Origin: Ruminococcus flavefaciens ATCC 19208
GTDB taxonomy: Bacteria > Bacillota > Clostridia > Oscillospirales > Ruminococcaceae
DNA length: 64,000 nt
Assembly: GCF_000518765.1 (NCBI RefSeq)
Contig: NZ_KI912490.1
Span: forward strand, 186,001 to 250,000
Direction of reading: 5' to 3'
Shown: positions 18,498 through 26,620 of the stretch, piece after piece
How the letters are laid out: every line of letters begins with the position of its first letter
Position numbering within the stretch: the stretch's first letter is position 1
Notes under the pieces: generated by a model
The model's database searches: none
Seen by the model: the letters and a program-made list of their open reading frames with translations, nothing else
What the model was told of the DNA's origin: nothing
Program-made: the position numbers and the translations under genes

Positions 18498-18667
18498 AAA
18501 AGCCTGTATTTCGAGAAAAGCACCGAAATACAGGCTTTTCTGTTACCTACATAAAGCAGTTTGAAATGCAATTTTGCAGCTCCGTGTGCATAAAAAACAG
18601 GTGAAATGCACACGACTAAAAGGCAGTATAACGATAATAAAAGAAGTCAGCTCCCTTGCGGGAGCTG
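18498..18667 (+). repeat. tRNA-trailing repeat element, copy B
   Basis: Second copy of the element at 15545-15724. It begins with the same terminator hairpin (18497-18540), contains GCAGCTCCGTGTGCATAAAA and GGTGAAATGCACAC, and ends in CAGCTCCC/GGGAGCTG (18648-18667). It starts 6 bp after the tRNA remnant's CCA. With copy A it brackets the Fic-ProX-nitrilase genes in direct orientation. Confidence 0.8.
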
Positions 18668-18707
18668 ATATTCTTCTTTAAGCTTGCCATATTTTGAACA
18701 AGCTATA

Positions 18708-19310
18708 TTATGATATTTTATTACAAAGCCTATAGTAGCACGAACGGGATATACCTAATTCCCTCATAGCCTCAACAGGCTTTTTATTTCCGTATCGGAC
18801 TTCTGTCAGCACCTCATGCCAGTTATCAGGCAGAGGCGTTGAAGGTCGCCCGAAGCGGACGTTTTTCTTTTTGGCAGCTTCAATGCCTTCACGTTGACGA
18901 GCGCGTATCTTATTACGCTCATTCTCGGCTATTGCTCCAAGTACCTCTATGAGTATAGCATTGATCATTTCAAGTACCCATGCCTGCTCCGGCGGAAAGT
19001 CAGTGAGCGTTGTAGGGATATCCAGTATCTTTACACGGATTCCCATACCCTTGAACTCTTCTAATTCTCGCTTTATATCAGCTTTGTTACGACTGAGCCT
19101 GTCCAGTTCCTTGATAACGAGCGTATCTCCCTTGCGAAGTATCTGACGTTTTAGATACTGGTAACCCTCACGTTCGGTATCCTTACCGGAAGCCTTGTCG
19201 ATGATAATGTTCTGCTCAGGTACGCCAAACTTGGTGAGAGCTTCAATCTGTCAATCTTCATTCTGTTCCCGGGTAGATACCCGGGCATAACCGTAGATTC
19301 TGTTGTCCAT
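18708..19310 (-). pseudogene. Serine recombinase (resolvase/invertase family), disrupted by one TGA
   Basis: The minus-strand frame from ATG 19310 encodes 200 codons of a small serine recombinase, interrupted only by a TGA at 19253-19251 (codon 20, NED-stop-QIEAL). A single C-to-T change in a CGA Arg codon explains it, since related proteins have a residue there before QIEAL. Catalytic features remain: YGYARVSTREQ with the nucleophilic Ser, DRLSRN, the long E helix, and a C-terminal helix-turn-helix (PVEAMRELGISRSCYYRL). The intact part after the stop could still be translated from Met 19046. The enzyme is therefore probably dead, and only recently so. Confidence 0.88.
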
Positions 19311-19464
19311 ATTACCTCCAATTTGTCCAAAAATGTGGTTGTTACTTTGTGGACGTCCATAAAGTCCAAATGGTACTTTTATGTACACTTTTTTGGTCAA
19401 TTTCTAGGTGTGCAATAAAGTAAACTTTTTAGGACACTTCATTTTATATTCATATAATAAAATC

Positions 19465-19482
19465 GCCGCCATCACTGGCGGC
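19465..19482 (-). terminator. Terminator behind the reverse transcriptase remnant
   Basis: On the minus strand the stem GCCGCC/GGCGGC (loop AGTGAT) is followed by GATTTTATTAT, starting right at the stop codon. Confidence 0.7.
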
Positions 19483-20208
19483 TCAAGTATTCATTAGACT
19501 TTTGACTGTTTCAAAGTATCCCTTCATCTCAGAGTTGTCAGGCTCGATTTGCAGCGCAAACGCTATACGTCCGAGGAGCGAGTGCAGGTATTTGTCGGGA
19601 GATATATCAAGTCCCTTGCGGTTGATGATATCAGCAACTCCATACTTCTGGCAATAATAGACTTCCTGACGCAGCGTGCGTTTTTGACTTCGGGACAGCG
19701 TTGGCTTTTCATTGACAACTATGCCCGTAACTCTCTGCTGCTGCGATTAGCTGATAAACACAGTCTTCTTATCGTTAAGCTTAAATCCCATACGGTACAG
19801 CATACGCCTGACTTTGCCAACGACATTAGCACTGCGTATATCAGCCTTATTGCCCGAGAATGTCATATCATCGCAGTATCGAGTATACGTTATGTTGTGT
19901 GCGCAGCACAAATGTCCTAATTTTTCGTCAAACTGTTTCATTACCAGATTGGCTATGTAAGACGAATTCGGAGCTCCCTGCGGCAATCTTGCTTTGTATG
20001 TGCAGAGATGTGTCAGCAGCGTAGTTGCAGGAATCGATAAACCGAGACACTTCATCACAAGATAGACCATATCATCATTAATACTGTCAAAGAAGTGTGA
20101 TATATCAATCTTAAGAACACATTCCTTTCCAATATGCGGAGAGACGTTATCAAGTAGGGACTTACCCTTGCAGTACGCAGTCGAGAAATCCGAAACTTCA
20201 AGCTGATA
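19483..20208 (-). pseudogene. Retron-type reverse transcriptase remnant
   Basis: Read on the minus strand from ~20208, this matches the middle and C-terminus of a retron-like reverse transcriptase: DFSTAYCKGKSLLDN, VLKIDISHFFDSI, RLPQGAPNSSYIANL, YTRYCDDMTFSG (YxDD active site), GFKLNDKKTVFIS and VTGIVVNEKPTLSR. An in-frame TAA lies at 19749-19747, after which homology resumes in the same frame for 87 codons to the TGA at 19485-19483. The N-terminal ~100 residues are missing: upstream of ~20208 the frame is antisense to an S41 peptidase fragment. The gene is thus both truncated and stopped. No msr/msd-type RNA is visible, and its usual place is deleted. Confidence 0.88.
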
Positions 20209-20211
20209 CAG

Positions 20212-20745
20212 ATGGAGTATCTGGTCATCGACCTGCGCAACAACGAGGGCGGTCTTGACGAGATTGGCTGTGCGCTCTGCGACTTGTTGACGGATCAGGA
20301 ATATACCAGACAGAATCTCGGTATCCGCAAAAACGCGCAATATAAGATCGTTTCCGAGCACGGCATCCACGTGGACGGCGAATTTGCCGATCTTAAGGTC
20401 GTTGCGCTGAAAAATTATGAATGCGTGAGTGCAGGAGACGGCACCGCGCTGTATCTCTCGAAGCTCCCGAATGTGCCCCTTGCCGGCATCACTGACCCCT
20501 GTGGCTGCAATCAGGAGACTGGCGGCAGCATTGTCTTGTCCGGCGGCACAATCATCATCGGCTATCCTGTCGGACTTATCCTTGACGAGAATTCCGTTCC
20601 GAATGTGGATACCCGCGCCGACCGCATCAGCCGCAATCCGGTGGAGGTTCGCATTCCGCTTGATTATGATGCCGCGATGAAGATCTTCCGCGATAAGCAG
20701 GACTACGAGCTTGACTGGGCAGTGGCCTATCTGGAAGGGAAATAA
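20212..20745 (+). pseudogene. C-terminal fragment of an S41-family (tail-specific) peptidase
   Basis: 177 codons opening at an internal ATG. MEYLVIDLRNNEGGLDEIG matches the conserved LRxNxGG strand of S41 peptidases. ECVSAGDGTALYL is the equivalent of the active-site Ser region, and GGTIIIGYPVGLILDENSV and VRIPLDYDAAMKIF fit the C-terminal part. The N-terminal half, signal peptide and ribosome binding site are missing: sequence upstream of ~20210 belongs to the reverse transcriptase on the other strand. The base composition is clearly more GC-rich than neighbours, suggesting separate origin. It is followed by its own terminator. Confidence 0.82.
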
Positions 20746-20761
20746 GAGCCTGAAAACTATA

Positions 20762-20795
20762 AAGCAGCCTGAATTTCTACAGGCTGCTTTTTATT
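20762..20795 (+). terminator. Terminator of the S41 peptidase fragment
   Basis: Stem AAGCAGCCTG/CAGGCTGCTT followed by TTTATT, 17 bp after the stop codon. Confidence 0.88.
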
Positions 20796-20805
20796 ATATG
20801 TTGAA

Positions 20806-20892
20806 TTACAAATTATCAAACTTTACTCCGAGCCGAGCATTTTTTCTGTATAGCTGAGCATCGCCTACTGTAATGCCGTCACCGTCCATAAA
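20806..20892 (-). pseudogene. Orphan C-terminal dockerin fragment
   Basis: A short minus-strand frame ends at the TAA 20808-20806 and encodes MDGDGITVGDAQLYRKNARL and then GVKFDNL. The DGDGITVGDAQLY part is the second calcium-binding repeat of a type I dockerin. A TGA precedes it three codons upstream of the Met, and no larger gene extends it. It appears to be the tail of a lost cellulosome-type gene at a rearrangement border. Confidence 0.55.
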
Positions 20893-20902
20893 TACTCAAG
20901 AA

Positions 20903-21934
20903 TTAATAATGATATCTATATATACCATCGTAATTTTTCCCATCTTTTTGGCAATTTGTATTATAATATGTGCTTGTTCCGATAACTACACAGCTTTCCA
21001 TTTCAAATCTGTCTTTGCATTTTTTATTGGTGATAGTTACTTCATGTGCATTAAATACCCTATTCACTTTATCTTTACTGTTTAAATCATATTCGATAAT
21101 AAAATTTTCTCCTTTTTTATCAGAATACACCATGTAGAGTATTTTACATGAATTAGATCCATAAAATCCGATTCCTTGAGACTTGCAATCGTTAAGCCTT
21201 TTAGCCTTTTGATCTAATTCTATATCAGTACCATTCCATACCCGTCTACAATTAAATACACGTTTCCAATCACCTACTATTACATTGGCGTCTGTTAAAT
21301 TAATAGGATAGTTATTTTTATTTGCTTCCATATCTAATACCGCACTGTAAACTTTGCCTCCGGTTTTTAAATAGAAATTGCAATATCTATCTACACTTAA
21401 ATTTCTGTTCTGAAAAGCTTCAGCAGCTATTCCACCTAATTCTTTATTAACCTTATATGTTCCACGTTTTTCCATAGTTTCATTATTCTGATCAATAAAA
21501 AATTTTTCAATAATGGAATATCCATTATATTTATTTAATATTAATAAATATGTCTTACCATCATATCGTACTGCCGTCATATCACCAGCATGTCCACTAC
21601 CAATGTAATCTTTTTTATCTTTATTTTTTAAAACTGTTGGATATCTACCCTCTGTGTTGTATCTAATAATTCTCACATTACTATCATCTGTTTTTATTTT
21701 AGCAACATAAATATAAGTTCCATCTGTTGCCATGCCTTGCATACATGTTGATTTTTCTTTGCTATCAACAATAGTTAACAAGTCGCTGTCTGCTTGTTGT
21801 GCCGCTATCATCCTTTCTTCAAAATCTTTCATGTAGCTGCTATTATCTGCAAATACTTGTGATGTTGTTATCATACTACATCCAAGTACAATAGATGCAA
21901 TAGCCGACACTGTTTTTTTGATCACGTTTTTCAT
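20903..21934 (-). CDS. Secreted protein of unknown function, propeller-like, downstream of the RiPP genes
   Basis: 343 residues from the ATG at 21934 (MKNVIKKTVS), with AAAGGAATG 8 bp upstream; a longer frame is unlikely. A clear signal peptide ends near ITTSQVFA. The mature protein has repeated YIYVAKI-, YLLILNKY-, and FYLKTGG-type strands separated by ~45 residues, such as QGMATDGTYIYVAK and GHAGDMTAVRYDGKTYLLI, suggesting a beta-propeller. A weak resemblance to helveticin-J-like proteins is possible, but I am not confident. It lies 179 bp behind tldE on the same strand, with no clear terminator between, so it might belong to the RiPP locus. Confidence 0.75.
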   Translation of the reverse strand: MKNVIKKTVSAIASIVLGCSMITTSQVFADNSSYMKDFEERMIAAQQADSDLLTIVDSKEKSTCMQGMATDGTYIYVAKIKTDDSNVRIIRYNTEGRYPTVLKNKDKKDYIGSGHAGDMTAVRYDGKTYLLILNKYNGYSIIEKFFIDQNNETMEKRGTYKVNKELGGIAAEAFQNRNLSVDRYCNFYLKTGGKVYSAVLDMEANKNNYPINLTDANVIVGDWKRVFNCRRVWNGTDIELDQKAKRLNDCKSQGIGFYGSNSCKILYMVYSDKKGENFIIEYDLNSKDKVNRVFNAHEVTITNKKCKDRFEMESCVVIGTSTYYNTNCQKDGKNYDGIYRYHY

Positions 21935-22113
21935 TTTAATCATTCCTTTTTTTATTATATTCCGGAGAATTTCAATCTCCATATATAACACACATAAAAA
22001 AAGGTTATTGTGCGGCCTAAAAATATTTTCGTCAATATCAACAAACAGAAAAGGGCTGAATTGTATAGTTTATTCAATGATATGAAATTGCAAACTTCAT
22101 GGAGCAGACTTTT

Positions 22114-23388
22114 CTATATTCTTTTCAGATCACATACCATTGCAGGGACTAAAATACTTCCATCACCGATATATTCAGTATCTTTTGCGATCTCTGTAAT
22201 GCTTGAAAGTAATTTCAGCAAATCTGTTTTTAACGTAATCACTTTATTACCGATATATCTTCCATATTTATATATTTTTAATCTTGCAACGGAACTAAAT
22301 TCAAGTGTCACTGGATTAATACTTTCATACATACCTTGAAAAGTACTTATAACTGCAATAGTTTCTTTTTCATTTATTATTTCTCTGACTGTTCTTTCGC
22401 CATTTGACATTCCGATATTAATTGGTTTACACTGTGGCAATGAACGATACTCCATACGATATGATGAGGCAGTATTATTTATATCAGCGTTATGACTATA
22501 ACATGATATTAATTGCTTAAGTTTTCCGTTCTTTACAATATATACAGGCTTTGTCACTGAACCTTCTCCGTCAATGTTTCCGCCTGATATTTTGTTTTCA
22601 TTTGAATGCTCTACAATATTAATCAAAGGACTTAAATTGAATATTTCATCAATCTTATCTTTGTTTTGAGAAATAAAACAATTTCCGGCCAAAGGTGATT
22701 GCTCATTAAGAAACATAAGTAAAAGATATATTACTTCAGAGACAGCATGGCACGAAATAAGCAATTCATCAACATTGATATTAATTTCTGTATCATTAAT
22801 CTCTGTTGATATTTCAGAAAACATATTTATTACTGTATCATAAAAAGTGCTATTGATGAATATTTTTGAGTATTCTTTAAATGAATCGTTTTTGTCTGTT
22901 AATGATATATTCGCACAATTCAAAAGCTTGTAGCCATGTCCTTCTACACCGTAAGAATTAGCAAGCTTATATAAGGATACAAATTGATTTGATGACAATT
23001 TTTTTAGTCTGATACCATGTTCTAAAGCAATCCTGCTTAGTTTCAAAAAGAGATCTTCATGATTTTCTTTGAATAAATCCGGAAATTCTGTATCAGAAGA
23101 AGTTATTTTTATTTTCGGCAAATATGCAAAAGGTACCTCTATAGTCTGAGTATCATTACTACGGAATCCTGAAGAAACAGCTCCGTTTTGAAGAAGCATT
23201 TTTCCGGTATGATTTTTGGGGTTGAAAATGCGCAATGAAGTACCTCTTATAAGTGAATTATATTTTACTGTCCCTGAATTTGTGTATTCATTAACCGATG
23301 TACTGTATATTGATGAAAAAACTTCTGAATCCGGATATCCTTTCATCAAATTTTTGTTCAGGTATAATTCATTATAAATATTTATCAT
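22114..23388 (-). CDS. pmbA: TldE/PmbA-family protease subunit
   Basis: 424 residues from the ATG at 23388, which overlaps the tldD stop as ATGA; AGAGAGG is upstream at good spacing. The protein is homologous to the TldD/PmbA family (NTSSDRxLPQC-like conserved block, VxNGKLKQLISCYSHNAD, GNCFISQNKDK) but has no HExxxH, as expected for TldE, the non-metal subunit. TldD and TldE form a heterodimer that degrades or trims peptides; in microcin B17 maturation it removes the leader. Translational coupling to tldD supports a 1:1 complex. In this locus, leader removal from the 41-residue precursor is the likely task. Confidence 0.88.
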   Translation of the reverse strand: MINIYNELYLNKNLMKGYPDSEVFSSIYSTSVNEYTNSGTVKYNSLIRGTSLRIFNPKNHTGKMLLQNGAVSSGFRSNDTQTIEVPFAYLPKIKITSSDTEFPDLFKENHEDLFLKLSRIALEHGIRLKKLSSNQFVSLYKLANSYGVEGHGYKLLNCANISLTDKNDSFKEYSKIFINSTFYDTVINMFSEISTEINDTEININVDELLISCHAVSEVIYLLLMFLNEQSPLAGNCFISQNKDKIDEIFNLSPLINIVEHSNENKISGGNIDGEGSVTKPVYIVKNGKLKQLISCYSHNADINNTASSYRMEYRSLPQCKPINIGMSNGERTVREIINEKETIAVISTFQGMYESINPVTLEFSSVARLKIYKYGRYIGNKVITLKTDLLKLLSSITEIAKDTEYIGDGSILVPAMVCDLKRI

Positions 23389-24590
23389 AAACATATACCT
23401 CTCTTTGCGATTTTTACAGTAGGCATACCAAAGGATACATCTATAAGCTGACCTTGTTTGGCGCATTTGGAAGGGTAAAATTCAAGGTCGTTTCCAATGG
23501 CATTTATCTGATTAAGAGCATCGGCAATATTGCTTGAAAACAGAAATGGTTTTGTCACACCGATAATGCTGCCGTTTTCAACAATAAGACCATGATTAAC
23601 ATTGAAAACAAAATCACCATTTGCAGTAATTACATTTCCACCGATTATATCAGCAGCGATGATGCCTTTTTTAGTATTTCTCAATATACTCTCACATGAC
23701 TCACTGCCATTATGCAAATATGTATTTCTCATTCTTGGAATTGGGATATTGAAGCAATCCATTGCCCTGCCATTTCCGGTATCTTTAATTTTATAATATT
23801 CTGAAATCATAGAATTTGTCATTATTCCTTCAAGAAATCCGTTCTTTATCAGATCAACATTTTCAGGAATAATGCCATCATCTGAAATATTATAATAAAT
23901 CATATCTTCTCTGCTGCATCTGTCAGAGATTGAAATATCGTTTAAAGTTATTCGCTTTCCAAGCTTTTTATTAAGAACATTATCCTTTTCAAAAAACAGA
24001 TCACCTTCAAGGCAATGACCAATTGCTTCATGAACAAATATACCGCCGATTCCGGCAGGCAGTATTATTTCATATTCTTCAGGATCAACTGATATAAGCT
24101 CTGATGAAGTATGTTCTGAATATTGTTTTTCTATTTTAAAAAGCTCTTTATTTAATGTATCAAGTATATTCTTCCTGTTTAATTTACCGTTTACATAAAG
24201 ATTTCTCTTAGAAGTAATAGGTGAATAAAGATTTCCGAAAGATAGTGTCAGTTCGATTATTGTATATAAAGTATCATCCTTTGTGATATTATCGTCTGCT
24301 GTCACATGAAGCATACGTCTTTCACTTCTTATTACAACTGAAGTACACAGTACCGTACCTAAACTGTGTTCCTTAATAAGTGCATCAATATCATGCCATT
24401 GAATGTCATCGATATAATCATCAGCATCCATAGTAAAAATACTGCTGTCTATGCTGTTATCTGCATAGTATTCCACATCATTGTTATTGATACACCTTCT
24501 GACAGTTCCATCTTCAAAAAAACTTGTAATGTTTTTCTGACCATTAACAAGATTAATAACCGTAACTTTTTTTCTTTCTTCTTTGACCAT
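23385..24590 (-). CDS. tldD: TldD-family metalloprotease subunit
   Basis: 401 residues, somewhat shorter than the ~480 of Escherichia coli TldD. The metal-binding HExxxH is present in GGIFVHEAIGHCLEGDLF (His187, Glu188, His192), with the flanking Gly and CLEGD typical of the family. The C-terminal part has GNVITANGDFVFNVNHGLIVENG and GNDLEFYPSKCAKQGQ, where TldD proteins carry the third metal ligand Cys. No signal peptide, so cytosolic. It begins 14 bp after the ABC permease gene and overlaps tldE by 4 bp. Expected role: the active subunit of the protease that processes the RiPP precursor. Confidence 0.9.
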   Translation of the reverse strand: MVKEERKKVTVINLVNGQKNITSFFEDGTVRRCINNNDVEYYADNSIDSSIFTMDADDYIDDIQWHDIDALIKEHSLGTVLCTSVVIRSERRMLHVTADDNITKDDTLYTIIELTLSFGNLYSPITSKRNLYVNGKLNRKNILDTLNKELFKIEKQYSEHTSSELISVDPEEYEIILPAGIGGIFVHEAIGHCLEGDLFFEKDNVLNKKLGKRITLNDISISDRCSREDMIYYNISDDGIIPENVDLIKNGFLEGIMTNSMISEYYKIKDTGNGRAMDCFNIPIPRMRNTYLHNGSESCESILRNTKKGIIAADIIGGNVITANGDFVFNVNHGLIVENGSIIGVTKPFLFSSNIADALNQINAIGNDLEFYPSKCAKQGQLIDVSFGMPTVKIAKRGICL

Positions 24591-24604
24591 GTTTATTCCT
24601 CATT

Positions 24605-25852
24605 TCAAAATAGTTTATACAAAAAGAAAGCAACTATAAAGTTCATGACAATTACGATGATATTACGGCATTTACTTATTTTTTTATTCTCCATAATGTA
24701 AAAAAGTAATAGTGATGCTGCATCAACGAGAACAGCCGAAAGCAGTATCTTTACAACACCTAAAGACAATACTGCACCTATTATAACAGATATGACAGTC
24801 ATTAAAGCAATACACACCTTTAAATAATCCGTCATTATTTTTTTATGGGAATACGGAACAAAAAAGCCGTTTTTATGCTTATCCACAAAACTTCTGAACT
24901 GGTCATTAATTGATCTGATAACACCAATATATAATCCGCTTAAAATATACGCCGAAATCAAAAAAGAAATGTTTTTATGACCGTAAAAAATGTTTTCGGT
25001 TATATACGGTACTTTGACAATCAGAATACTAACTGCCGCCATTATTCCCCAGAACAGTACTAACTTTTTAAACGCACGTAATGAGCCGATACTTGCTTTG
25101 CATATTACAGCATTCTTTTTATTCATACTGAGCGAGGTGAGCTTAAAATAATTTTTTCCTTTAGCAGCTTTTTCAGTGCTTATCTGAGTCATTTCAGCGA
25201 GCCTCATGTGACGACCGGCTGCATCTATCCTTTCGGATAATATTATACTATCATTGTATTTTCCCCAGTCAGGCTTTATCTTTATCGCAAGATAACAGAT
25301 GAAACAGCACAAAATCATTCCTACAGGCAGTAATACAATACTTTCCGATAAATATAGAACTGTACTCGCCGCAGTAAACAATAAAATGCTCTTTATAATA
25401 TCAAAACGATTATACTGAAGCCATTTTATTGCTGAACAGGATACAAAAAATACTATAAAAAATGCTATCTTTTTTAAGGTACAGATAGAAAAGCCCCCAA
25501 ATAAAAAGCCTATTATCATGGCTATGATAATATCTTTCAAAAGAGCTTTAAAAACCATATACCGCTTGACTTTTTTGAATTCAACGGAGTTAAACATGTA
25601 ATGAAACAGTGCCGGCTTTATTGTAACACCGGGGCTATCCTTAAAGAATATATTCAGAAGGCTTAGGAAAATTAATGCAGCATATACAAATACAAAATGG
25701 TCATTGACCGCTGTCCTTATGCTAAGAAGTTTATTTCCAACAAATGACACAACTATAACAAATGATATTATTATACCGATTATTATAAGATAAGAATTCT
25801 TTATAAGTGCCTTCCATCCTCTTAACTGCTCAACAAACAGAAATCTGAACAT
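24605..25852 (-). CDS. ABC transporter permease of the RiPP locus
   Basis: 415 residues, with about ten hydrophobic helices (for example SYLIIIGIIISFVIVVSFVG near the N-terminus and IIVIVMNFIVAFFLYKLF at the end) and a hydrophilic loop around 195-235. No ATPase or peptidase domain. It resembles the ABC-2-like integral membrane subunits found in bacteriocin export and immunity systems. It overlaps the ATPase gene by one base and precedes tldD by 14 bp. Inferred role: export of, or self-protection against, the modified peptide. Confidence 0.85.
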   Translation of the reverse strand: MFRFLFVEQLRGWKALIKNSYLIIIGIIISFVIVVSFVGNKLLSIRTAVNDHFVFVYAALIFLSLLNIFFKDSPGVTIKPALFHYMFNSVEFKKVKRYMVFKALLKDIIIAMIIGFLFGGFSICTLKKIAFFIVFFVSCSAIKWLQYNRFDIIKSILLFTAASTVLYLSESIVLLPVGMILCCFICYLAIKIKPDWGKYNDSIILSERIDAAGRHMRLAEMTQISTEKAAKGKNYFKLTSLSMNKKNAVICKASIGSLRAFKKLVLFWGIMAAVSILIVKVPYITENIFYGHKNISFLISAYILSGLYIGVIRSINDQFRSFVDKHKNGFFVPYSHKKIMTDYLKVCIALMTVISVIIGAVLSLGVVKILLSAVLVDAASLLLFYIMENKKISKCRNIIVIVMNFIVAFFLYKLF

Positions 25853-26619
25853 TATTCCTCCTGATTCTCCGACTCATCAGGAGAAGTCTGATCATTATTT
25901 TTGTTTCTGAGATAAAGGTACAATTCTTCAATGGTAGACCATCGGCTATTGGCTGTCAATTCATCTAATGTTCCCTGAGCCATAAGAACTCCATTATCAA
26001 TAAGAATATAATAATCACAAAGACTTTGTACCATATCAAGAAGATGAGTCGATAGTAACACTGTTTTTCCTTCATCTTTGTTTTCTTTGAATATATCCTT
26101 CAGATTGCTTATCTGTTGAGGATCAAGACCTGAAAAAGGTTCATCTGCTATAAGCAGTTCATATTGTCTGAGAGATGCACACATGATCGAGAGCTTCTGC
26201 CTTGTACCTTTTGAAAGCTGGTATGGAACCTTGTCAAGATGCTTGCCCATTTCAAGTCTGTCAATAAGGCTCTTTACTTTCGACTGTGTATTATACATAG
26301 CACTGACGAAAGCAAGATGTTCCATAACAGACAGCTCTTCATAGTATATAGGCACATCGGGAATAAAAGATATTGGGAAATCAGCATCATTTATGCTGTA
26401 GATATCATTTCCCTTGTATAATATTTTCCCGCTGTCAGGTGTCAGATATCTTATCATATGGCGTATGCTCGTTGTTTTTCCCGCACCATTTGCACCTACT
26501 AAACCGACTATTTTATTTTCAGGTATAGTAAAAGAAAGTGAATTCAACACACCGTAGTTATCAAAACTTTTTGATACGTTATCAAATTCAAGAATAGATT
26601 TCACTTTAACAGTCTCCAT
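25852..26619 (-). CDS. ABC transporter ATP-binding protein of the RiPP locus
   Basis: 255 residues with Walker A GANGAGKTTS (~43-52), Q-loop region, signature LSKGTRQKLS, Walker B LLIADEP and switch His in LLSTHLLDM. It belongs to the CcmA/NatA-like group used in ABC-2 transporters. The start lies 1 bp after the radical SAM gene's stop codon and the end overlaps the permease start, so expression is tightly coupled. With the permease it forms a complete exporter or immunity pump. Confidence 0.93.
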   Translation of the reverse strand: METVKVKSILEFDNVSKSFDNYGVLNSLSFTIPENKIVGLVGANGAGKTTSIRHMIRYLTPDSGKILYKGNDIYSINDADFPISFIPDVPIYYEELSVMEHLAFVSAMYNTQSKVKSLIDRLEMGKHLDKVPYQLSKGTRQKLSIMCASLRQYELLIADEPFSGLDPQQISNLKDIFKENKDEGKTVLLSTHLLDMVQSLCDYYILIDNGVLMAQGTLDELTANSRWSTIEELYLYLRNKNNDQTSPDESENQEE

Positions 26620-26620
26620 A

